Of a stretch of 6,720 nucleotides of DNA, positions 1 through 6,176 are shown one piece after another. The translations under genes and the position numbers were made by a program. Source of the stretch: an uncultured Clostridia bacterium (GTDB lineage: Bacteria > Bacillota > Clostridia > Christensenellales > Aristaeellaceae); assembly GCA_946534455.1 (NCBI GenBank), contig CAMNCR010000167.1, forward strand, positions 1 through 6,720, read 5' to 3'. The first letter of the stretch is position 1, and every line of letters starts with the position of its first letter. The notes below the pieces were generated by a model. It was given only the letters and a program-made list of their open reading frames with translations. It ran no database searches and was not told where the DNA came from.

Positions 1-2070
1 CAGGTGCGCCGCACCGCCACCGGGGAGCGGATCACCCGGCCGGAAACCCGCTGGACCGCGCCGGAGGAGCAGAGCCCGGCCCGGACCCCGCGTCCGGCGG
101 AGGCGCCGGCGCCCCGGCAGCCCGCGGAGGATGTGCGCGCGCAGGCGCTGAAGGAGGAGGCGCAGCGCGAGGCCCGGGAGGAGCAGGCGCAGCGCGAGGC
201 CCTGGAGCAGGCGCGCCGCCGGAAGGCGGAGGAGGCCGCGGCAGAGCCGGTCCGGGAGGAGCCGCGGGCCGCGGAGCGGCCGGAAGCGCCCGCGGAGATG
301 CCGGAGCCCCGGAGGGAGATGCCGGCCCGGAGGCAGAAGGGCAGCGGAGAGCAGGCCGAAACAGAGAAGCAGCCCTCCCCCTGGAGCCGCCAGGTGCAGG
401 CCGCGCTCAGCGCGCAGCAGAATCCCGCCGGGCCGGAGCCGGAGCCCGCCTCCGCGCCCCGCGAGCCGGCGCAGCAGGTTATGCAGGTGCCCCGCGCCCA
501 GATGCGCATCGGCCAGGAGGCCTATCAGCCGGAGCTGAAGCTCCCGCCCCGGGAAAAGCCGGAGGCCGGGGAGGAGGAGGTCTGGACGCCCCGGCCCTAT
601 ATCTATCCCCCGATTACGGATCTGAAGCTGCCGGAGGAAAACCATGAAAACACCGAGGCGGAGGATGCCATGCGCTCCCGCCGCCTGGAGGAAACCCTGG
701 CCAGCTTCAAGCTGCAGGCCCGGGTGGTCAACGTGACCCACGGCCCGGCCATTTCCCGCTTCGAGCTGGAGCTGGCGGCGGGCACCCGCGTCAACAAGGT
801 GGCGGAGCTGGAAAAGGACATCGCCTACGGCATGGAGGCGACCTCCGTGCGCATCGAGGCGCCGATTCCGGGCAAGAGCCTGGTGGGCGTCGAGGTGCCC
901 AACCGCAAGGTGGCCAAGGTGACGCTGCGGGAGGTGCTGGAGAGCGAAAAGATGCAGAGCGCCCGGTCGGTGCTGACCGTGGCGCTGGGCAAGGATATCG
1001 CGGGCACGCCCATCATCTGCGACCTGGCCAAGATGCCCCATATGCTCATCGCCGGCCAGACGGGCAGCGGTAAATCCGTCTGCGTGAACGCGATCATCAA
1101 CAGCCTGCTGTACCGGGCGGGCCCCGATGAGGTCAAGCTGATTCTCGTGGACCCGAAGGTCGTGGAGCTGCAGTGCTATAACGGCATTCCGCATCTGCTG
1201 ATTCCCGTGGTGAACGATCCGCACAAGGCGGCCGCGGCCCTGGCCTGGGCCGTGGCGGAGATGATGGAGCGGTATGACAAATTTGCCGAGCGGAAGGTTC
1301 GCAACCTCGACGGCTATAACTCGGTTATCGGGCCCGGGGAAAAGCCCATGGCCCGCATCGTGATCATCATTGACGAGCTGGCGGACCTGATGATGGTCTG
1401 CAAGAAGGACGTGGAGGAATACATCTGCCGCCTGACCCAGCTGGCCCGTGCCGCGGGAATCCATCTGATCGTGGCCACCCAGCGTCCCTCGGTGGACGTC
1501 ATCACCGGCCTGATCAAGGCCAACATTCCCAGCCGCATCGCCTTCAAGACGGCCTCCTCCGTGGACTCCCGGACCATTCTGGACCGGAACGGATCTGAGC
1601 AGCTGCTGGGCTGGGGCGACATGCTGTATCTGCCGACGGGCTCCTTTGCCCCGACGCGGGTGCAGGGCTGCTTCCTGAGCGACGAAGAGGTGAACCGCAT
1701 TGCCGCCCACGTGCGGGAGGCGAACCCGGCCACCTATGATCCGGATATTCTGGAGAAGCTGGATCAGCTGGCCGGCGGCAGCGCCGGCGACATGTCCGGC
1801 GCGGACATGGTGGCGGGAACCGGCGAGGTCGGCGGCGTGGACGGCGGGCTGTTTGAGCAGGCGGTGGAGTTTGCCATCGCCGACGGCCAGATTTCCACCA
1901 GCACCCTGCAGCGGCGCCTGAAAATCGGCTATGCCCGGGCGGGCCGCCTGACGGATGAAATGGAGGAGCGGGGCATCGTGGCGGCCAAGGACGGCAGCAA
2001 GCCGAGAAAATGCCTCATCACCCGCGAGGAGTGGGAGGAAATGAAAAAATCAACGGAAGGGATGGTCTGA
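1..2070 (+). CDS. ftsK: FtsK/SpoIIIE family DNA translocase, C-terminal part (5' end outside the window)
   Basis: This is an ATP-driven double-stranded DNA pump that clears chromosomal DNA through the closing division or sporulation septum. The frame is open to the window edge, and no membrane segment is seen. The usual N-terminal transmembrane domain must therefore lie upstream, and the GTG at base 4 is unlikely to be the real start. Counting from base 4, residues 1-200 are a low-complexity Ala/Glu/Arg/Pro linker with a highly charged, probably helical stretch at about 43-80. The alpha domain spans about 205-315. The RecA-like motor follows, with Walker A GQTGSGKS (351-358), Walker B IVIIIDE (452-458) and ATQRP (491-495). 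A winged-helix gamma domain (about 617-682) would read orienting DNA motifs. The DUF2974 gene starts 2 bases after the stop, so the two are probably cotranscribed. FtsK and SpoIIIE cannot be told apart from this part alone. Confidence 0.95.
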   Translation, partial: QVRRTATGERITRPETRWTAPEEQSPARTPRPAEAPAPRQPAEDVRAQALKEEAQREAREEQAQREALEQARRRKAEEAAAEPVREEPRAAERPEAPAEMPEPRREMPARRQKGSGEQAETEKQPSPWSRQVQAALSAQQNPAGPEPEPASAPREPAQQVMQVPRAQMRIGQEAYQPELKLPPREKPEAGEEEVWTPRPYIYPPITDLKLPEENHENTEAEDAMRSRRLEETLASFKLQARVVNVTHGPAISRFELELAAGTRVNKVAELEKDIAYGMEATSVRIEAPIPGKSLVGVEVPNRKVAKVTLREVLESEKMQSARSVLTVALGKDIAGTPIICDLAKMPHMLIAGQTGSGKSVCVNAIINSLLYRAGPDEVKLILVDPKVVELQCYNGIPHLLIPVVNDPHKAAAALAWAVAEMMERYDKFAERKVRNLDGYNSVIGPGEKPMARIVIIIDELADLMMVCKKDVEEYICRLTQLARAAGIHLIVATQRPSVDVITGLIKANIPSRIAFKTASSVDSRTILDRNGSEQLLGWGDMLYLPTGSFAPTRVQGCFLSDEEVNRIAAHVREANPATYDPDILEKLDQLAGGSAGDMSGADMVAGTGEVGGVDGGLFEQAVEFAIADGQISTSTLQRRLKIGYARAGRLTDEMEERGIVAAKDGSKPRKCLITREEWEEMKKSTEGMV
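2055..2062 (+). promoter_or_regulatory. Shine-Dalgarno-like site for the DUF2974 gene
   Basis: The purine run GGAAGGGA lies inside the last codons of the ftsK gene, 10 bases before the GTG at 2073. It favours GTG 2073 over the ATG at 2082, which would be 19 bases away, and over the longer reading from 2010, which lies upstream of the site. Placement within the preceding gene suggests translational coupling. Confidence 0.5.
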
Positions 2071-2072
2071 CC

Positions 2073-3299
2073 GTGGCGAACATGATTGACTATCTGGCCT
2101 GGCGGGGAGAATTTCCCTTCGCCGTGACGCCCTGGTGTGCCGTGGACGGCGTGCTGATGGCCACCGTGAGCTATCTGAACTTCCACGGCATCGAGGACGC
2201 GAAGGGCTGGACCTTCTCCGAGGCGGAGCGGATCGGCCTGCTCCGGGACGACAGCGAGGCCAGCAGCAGCTTTGAAAACCGCAGCCGGGCCTTCCGGGCG
2301 ATGGCCGAAAGCGTGCGCTTCCGGGACTGCCGGATGCATCACTTCATCGCCATCAGCGACGCGGAGAAGAAGATTCAGTTTTCCGCCATGTGCATCGACC
2401 TGCCGGACGGAACCATGTGCGTGGCCTTCCGGGGCACGGACAACACGATCGTCGGCTGGCGGGAGGACTTCGATATGGCCTACCAGGTGCGCGTGCCGGC
2501 CCAGGAGGCCGCCGTGTACTATCTGGCGCAGGCGGCGGAGTGCACCGACCGGCCCCTGCGGGTGGTGGGCCACAGCAAGGGAGGCAACCTGGCGGTGTAC
2601 GCGGCGGCCCTGGCCGACGCGGACGTGCAGGACCGCATTGTGGCGGTGGAGTCCTTCGACGGGCCGGGCATGAACCGGGAAATGGCGCAGGAGGAGGGCT
2701 ATCTGCGGCTGAAGCCGAAGATCCGCTCCTATATTCCCCAGAGCAGCATCATCGGCCTGCTCATGGAATACTATGAGCCCTACACCGTCGTGAAATCCAC
2801 GGCCTCGGGCATTTCGCAGCACGATCCCATGACCTGGCAGGTCTACGGTCCGCGGTTTGAGGAGATGGAGGGCATCGATCACATGGCGGAGGTGGTGCGG
2901 GACACGCTGCACGAGTGGCTGGAGCAGAGCACGCCCGAGCAGCGCGGCGCCTTTGTGGAGGCCCTGTTCCAGATGGTGGACGCCACGAAGGCCACCCGCT
3001 TCAGCGATCTGACCGGGGAAAAGCTCCGGAGCCTCCTGACCATGGTGGGCAACCGGAAGGATGTGGAGCCGGAGACGCGCCGCGTGTTTAACCGCCTGAT
3101 GGCCCAGGCCGTGACGCTGGGCTTCGGCAATGTGGTGGACCTGGGCAAATCCATCCTGAAGCGGGCGGATGCGCCCTCACACGGGGAGGAAAAGCCCGCC
3201 GCGCCCGCGGCGGAGGCGCCGGAGGGCGAAAAAGAACCCCCGGACATGGGTCCGGGGGAGAACAGGGCGGCCGAAGCGGCTACAGATCCTCGGGAATGA
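2073..3299 (+). CDS. DUF2974 (Mbeg1-like) alpha/beta hydrolase, putative lipase or esterase
   Basis: This is a complete 408-residue protein with no signal peptide or membrane segment, so it is probably cytosolic. GTG 2073 gives the N-terminus MANMIDYLAWRG, which is typical of DUF2974 proteins. A lipase-like AFRGT motif lies at 118-122. The nucleophile elbow GHSKGGN (166-172) puts the catalytic serine at S168. FDGPG (195-199) and the QHDPMTW segment (249-255) may supply the acid and histidine, but that is a guess. The substrate is unknown for most of this family. Residues from about 366 to the end form a Pro/Ala/Glu-rich tail that looks unstructured. Part of this tail is encoded by the stem of the opposing operon's terminator, and the last 20 bases overlap the end of the phosphomutase gene. 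The start lies 2 bases after the ftsK stop, so this gene probably shares the ftsK transcript. Confidence 0.85.
   Translation: MANMIDYLAWRGEFPFAVTPWCAVDGVLMATVSYLNFHGIEDAKGWTFSEAERIGLLRDDSEASSSFENRSRAFRAMAESVRFRDCRMHHFIAISDAEKKIQFSAMCIDLPDGTMCVAFRGTDNTIVGWREDFDMAYQVRVPAQEAAVYYLAQAAECTDRPLRVVGHSKGGNLAVYAAALADADVQDRIVAVESFDGPGMNREMAQEEGYLRLKPKIRSYIPQSSIIGLLMEYYEPYTVVKSTASGISQHDPMTWQVYGPRFEEMEGIDHMAEVVRDTLHEWLEQSTPEQRGAFVEALFQMVDATKATRFSDLTGEKLRSLLTMVGNRKDVEPETRRVFNRLMAQAVTLGFGNVVDLGKSILKRADAPSHGEEKPAAPAAEAPEGEKEPPDMGPGENRAAEAATDPRE
3228..3258 (-). terminator. Intrinsic terminator of the minus-strand operon, inside the DUF2974 coding region
   Basis: A perfect 9-bp GC stem pairs 3237-3245 (CCCCCGGAC) with 3250-3258 (GTCCGGGGG) around a 4-base loop. 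Read on the minus strand it is followed by TTCTTTTTC (3236-3228), the usual U-rich tract. It starts 21 bases after the phosphomutase stop at 3280. On the plus strand the hairpin is followed by AGAACAGGGC, with no T run, so it should stop only minus-strand transcription. Confidence 0.85.
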
Positions 3300-5292
3300 G
3301 GGTAATAATCTCCTGAATGCTCATGCACTCCGCGTCGCATTCCTGCGCCCGGTGGTGCTCCAGGATGGACCGGGCGGCCCGCTGCATGGCGGGGAACCCG
3401 GTGCGGGTCAGCTGGTTGGCATAGATGACGATGTTCGCGCCGGCATCGCGCAGCGTCTCCTCCGTGACGCTGCTGTAGCTGGAGGGGACGAGCACCACCG
3501 GCGTGGCGGCGTCCGTTTCGCGGAAGGCCTTCAGGAAGGCCAGAATCTCATCCGGCTCCTTCCGGCGGGAATGGATCATGATGGCGTCGGCGCCGGCGGC
3601 CACGTAGGCCCGGGCCCGGAGCAGCGCATCCTCCATGCCCGCCTCGAGAATCAGACTTTCAATCCGGGCGCAGATCATGAAGTCGCGGCTCTTCTGGGCC
3701 GCCTTCCCTGCCCGGATTTTTTCGCAGAAATGGGCCACGGTGTCCTGGGTCTGGGGCACCTGGGTGCCGAAGAGGGAATTCTTTTTCAGCCCGGTCTTGT
3801 CCTCGATGATGATCATGGAGACGCCCATGCGCTCGAGGGAGCGGACCGTGTAGACAAAATGCTCCGTCAGGCCGCCGGTGTCCCCGTCAAAGATGATGGG
3901 CTTGGTGGTGACCTCCAGAATATCGTCCACCGTGCGGAAGCGGCTGGTCATGTCCACCAGCTCGATATCCGGCTTTCCCTTGGCCGTGGAGTCGCACAGG
4001 GAGGAAATCCACATGGCGTCAAACTGGCGGGTTTTTCCGTCCTGATACACCTGGGTTTTTTCCACGATCAGGCCGGTGATGCCGCTGTGCGCCTCCAGGG
4101 CGGTGACGAAATGCTTCATCTCCAGCAGCTTCCGGAGCCGGCCGCGGCGCAGATCCGGAAGGCTCAGCTCCGAGCGCGCGCGGCGCTCCAGCGCCTGGAA
4201 CCGGGAATCCTCCGTATACGGATATTCCACCAGCTGCCCGCCCCACTGGGCCAGCAGCCGCTGCACCTCCTCGCGCACGGGCTGCTGAAAGCCGGTCCGC
4301 CAGTCGTCCCCGTGGACGACAAAGTCGGGCCGGTATTTTTCCAGGTTTTCCCGGTAGCTCAGCGTCTTCTGCTCGACCACCTGCTCCACGCCGGCGAGGC
4401 TTTCGAACATGGCCTTCCGGTCCTCAAAGCACAGCAGGGGAAAGCGCCGGTAGCTGGCGACCGCCTCGTCGGACAGCACGCCGATCATCAGCTTTCCCAG
4501 GCGGCGGGCCCGGCGGATGATGGCGATGTGCCCGGCGTGCACCATGTCTGTGGAAAAGCACATATAGACCCGGCGGTTTTCCACCTGCCGCAGGGCCTCC
4601 GTCACCCGGGCGAGATCCTCGGGATTGTCAATTTCCGCGCACAGCAGGGACCCCACATCCGCCGGCAGGATCCGGCAGCGGTCCGTGATGTCGTTCAGCG
4701 CGTTTTCGGCGTAGCAGGAGGTTTCCCCCCGGGCCACATAGCGCTCGATGCTCTCCAGCCACAGGTCCGTCTGCTCCGGATACAGGTGGTAGAGGGGCTG
4801 GGCGGCCAGGGCGCTGTCGAAGCGGTGAATGTCCACCGCCTGAATCCGCCCGTCCGCGATGACGGCCTTGAAGTCCTTCTCCGGCAGGGGCACGGCGGAG
4901 GAAACGGCCATGCAGCTTTCCGGGCAGCCTAAAAGCTGCTCCAGCACGCGGCTCTCGAACACCAGATCCCCGTGCAGCAGCACAAGCTCCTCCCCCCGCA
5001 GCAGCTCGCGGGCGCAGAAGATGGAATAGATATAGTTGGTCTCCGCAAAGCGGGGATTATGGACATAGGTGATCTGCAGCGGCAGGGAAAGGCCGGAGCA
5101 GTATTCCTCCAGCACCTGATGAAAGCTGCCGGTGGTCATGACCACCTCCCGGATGCCGAAGTCGGCCAGCAGCCGGAGCTGGCGGGAAACGATGGTTTCC
5201 ACGGAGGAGATCTCGGTCATGCACTTGGGATGCTCGCTGGTGAGCACCCCCATGCGGCGGCCCAGGCCGGAGTTCAGGATCAGCGCCTTCAT
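3280..5292 (-). CDS. aepX: Three-domain fusion: LicC/PntC-like nucleotidyltransferase, HxGH cytidylyltransferase-like domain, phosphoenolpyruvate phosphomutase
   Basis: The protein has 670 residues. Domain 1 (about 1-236) is an NTP transferase with LNSGLGRRM (6-14), PK (22-23), LLHGDLVF (105-112) and EIDNPEDL (220-227), as in LicC and the aminoethylphosphonate cytidylyltransferase PntC. Domain 2 (about 240-375) has the HAGH motif (252-255) and PDFVVHGDDW (322-331), but the later GISST-like signature reads EDSRFQAL (361-368). Domain 3 (about 385-670) is a PEP phosphomutase with FDGDTGG (468-474), EDKTGLKKNS (497-506), R543 and H574. It isomerises PEP to phosphonopyruvate, the entry step to phosphonates. 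ATG 5292 is chosen because it begins MKALILNSG, has GAGGG 10 bases upstream and overlaps the rfbD stop as ATGA; a longer in-frame reading to 5616 only shadows rfbD. Domain 1 would suit CMP activation of a phosphonate; this is inferred, and phosphocholine is an alternative. HxGH-phosphomutase fusions are known (Fom1 of fosfomycin synthesis). Confidence 0.92.
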   Translation of the reverse strand: MKALILNSGLGRRMGVLTSEHPKCMTEISSVETIVSRQLRLLADFGIREVVMTTGSFHQVLEEYCSGLSLPLQITYVHNPRFAETNYIYSIFCARELLRGEELVLLHGDLVFESRVLEQLLGCPESCMAVSSAVPLPEKDFKAVIADGRIQAVDIHRFDSALAAQPLYHLYPEQTDLWLESIERYVARGETSCYAENALNDITDRCRILPADVGSLLCAEIDNPEDLARVTEALRQVENRRVYMCFSTDMVHAGHIAIIRRARRLGKLMIGVLSDEAVASYRRFPLLCFEDRKAMFESLAGVEQVVEQKTLSYRENLEKYRPDFVVHGDDWRTGFQQPVREEVQRLLAQWGGQLVEYPYTEDSRFQALERRARSELSLPDLRRGRLRKLLEMKHFVTALEAHSGITGLIVEKTQVYQDGKTRQFDAMWISSLCDSTAKGKPDIELVDMTSRFRTVDDILEVTTKPIIFDGDTGGLTEHFVYTVRSLERMGVSMIIIEDKTGLKKNSLFGTQVPQTQDTVAHFCEKIRAGKAAQKSRDFMICARIESLILEAGMEDALLRARAYVAAGADAIMIHSRRKEPDEILAFLKAFRETDAATPVVLVPSSYSSVTEETLRDAGANIVIYANQLTRTGFPAMQRAARSILEHHRAQECDAECMSIQEIITLIPEDL

Positions 5293-6143
5293 GCCTTCTC
5301 TTCCCTCAGCTCCGCCAGATACCGGTCCAGCGCGTCCTCCACGGTGGGCATGGGGCCGAAGCCTGCCTCCGTCAGGGTCCGGGCGGAGAGGCGGGAATTC
5401 AGCGGCCGGCGGGCGGGCGTGGGATACTCCGAGGAGGGCACGGGAATGACCCGGCAGGCCAGGCCGGCCTTGCGCATGATCATTTCGGCAAACTGGGCCC
5501 AGGAAATGTAGCCCTCGTTGCGCACGTGGTAGATGCCGTAGCAGTCCGTGGGAATCAGATCGCAGATGATCCGGGCCAGATCCGGCGTGTAGGTCGGTGA
5601 ACCGATCTGATCGCACACCACGCGGATCTCCGGCTTTTCCGCGCCCAGGCGCAGCATGGTCTTCACGAAATTATGGCCGTTCTTGCCGAACACCCAGCTG
5701 GTGCGCAGCAGGAAGAAGCGGGTCATCAGCGAGCGGACGGCGGTCTCCCCCTGCACCTTGCTGACGCCGTAGACGTTCTGCGGGCCGTAGGCGTCGTCCA
5801 CCTCGAAGGGCTGATCCCCGGTGCCGGGGAACACGTAGTCCGTGGAGATGAAGACAAACTTGGCGCCCACCCGCAGGGCGGCGCGCACCAGGTTCATCGT
5901 GCCCATGCCGTTGACCGCCGCGCACACCTCCGGCTCGGATTCGGCCCGATCCACATTGGTGTAGGCCGCGCAGTGCACGATGACCGTCGGCTGATAGGCC
6001 AGAACGTAGTCCATGACCGCCTTTTCGTCGGTCAGGTTGAAATCCGCCACGTCCACCCCCTGGCAGGGAACGCCCCGTTTCTCCAGCAGGCGTACCACGT
6101 CATAACCCAGCTGACCGGCGACGCCGGTGACCAGTACCTTCAT
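5289..6143 (-). CDS. rfbD: dTDP-4-dehydrorhamnose reductase (RmlD-type SDR)
   Basis: This cytosolic enzyme carries out the last step of dTDP-L-rhamnose synthesis, the NAD(P)H-dependent reduction of dTDP-4-dehydro-L-rhamnose. The 284-residue length is normal for RfbD/RmlD. The Rossmann motif GVAGQLG lies at 7-13, HCAAYTNVDRAE at 57-68, STDYVF at 100-105 and the catalytic pair in YGVSK at Y125/K129. DQIGSPTYT (178-186) and RPLNS (246-250) are substrate-domain signatures of the family. ATG 6143 is chosen because the protein then begins MKVLVTGVAGQLG and a strong GGAGGG site lies 7 bases upstream; a longer reading from 6218 would run into the aspartokinase gene. The stop overlaps the next start by 4 bases (ATGA), which implies coupled translation. 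No rfbA, rfbB or rfbC is present here, so a related nucleotide sugar remains possible as substrate. Confidence 0.93.
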   Translation of the reverse strand: MKVLVTGVAGQLGYDVVRLLEKRGVPCQGVDVADFNLTDEKAVMDYVLAYQPTVIVHCAAYTNVDRAESEPEVCAAVNGMGTMNLVRAALRVGAKFVFISTDYVFPGTGDQPFEVDDAYGPQNVYGVSKVQGETAVRSLMTRFFLLRTSWVFGKNGHNFVKTMLRLGAEKPEIRVVCDQIGSPTYTPDLARIICDLIPTDCYGIYHVRNEGYISWAQFAEMIMRKAGLACRVIPVPSSEYPTPARRPLNSRLSARTLTEAGFGPMPTVEDALDRYLAELREEKA

Positions 6144-6150
6144 GGTTTTT

Positions 6151-6156
6151 CCCTCC
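6151..6156 (-). promoter_or_regulatory. Strong Shine-Dalgarno site of rfbD
   Basis: GGAGGG on the minus strand is followed by the 7-base spacer AAAAACC and the ATG at 6143. It fixes the rfbD start and sits in the 31-base gap after the aspartokinase stop. No promoter was recognised in this gap, which favours readthrough from upstream. Confidence 0.8.
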
Positions 6157-6176
6157 GATGCTTCGTCTCGATGCTT
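6156..6176. repeat. Short direct repeat between the aspartokinase and rfbD genes
   Basis: The octamer CGATGCTT occurs at 6156-6163 and again at 6169-6176, a spacing of 13 bases. The second copy overlaps the aspartokinase stop codon. The repeat itself is exact, but it is short and may be chance or a small local duplication. Confidence 0.3.

Noticed and set aside
2010..2072. Earlier ATG start for the DUF2974 gene
   Set aside because: The added 21 residues overlap the ftsK C-terminus and do not look like the family N-terminus, which begins at MANMIDY from the GTG at 2073.
1929..2912. 327-codon minus-strand open frame
   Set aside because: It is antisense to the ftsK end and the DUF2974 gene, His-rich and motif-free. 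The plus-strand frames here carry clear family motifs.
3237..3258. Bidirectional terminator for both convergent genes
   Set aside because: Only the minus strand has a T-rich tract after the stem, and on the plus strand the hairpin lies before the DUF2974 stop codon.
3169..4932. 587-codon plus-strand open frame
   Set aside because: It lies antisense to the well-supported phosphomutase fusion, is rich in His/Gly/Leu, shows no domain motifs, and is the expected shadow of GC-rich codons on the other strand.
5293..5616. 108-residue N-terminal extension of the phosphomutase fusion
   Set aside because: It overlaps the conserved C-terminal part of rfbD and has no recognisable fold. MKALILNSG at 5292 is a normal nucleotidyltransferase N-terminus, preceded by a ribosome site.
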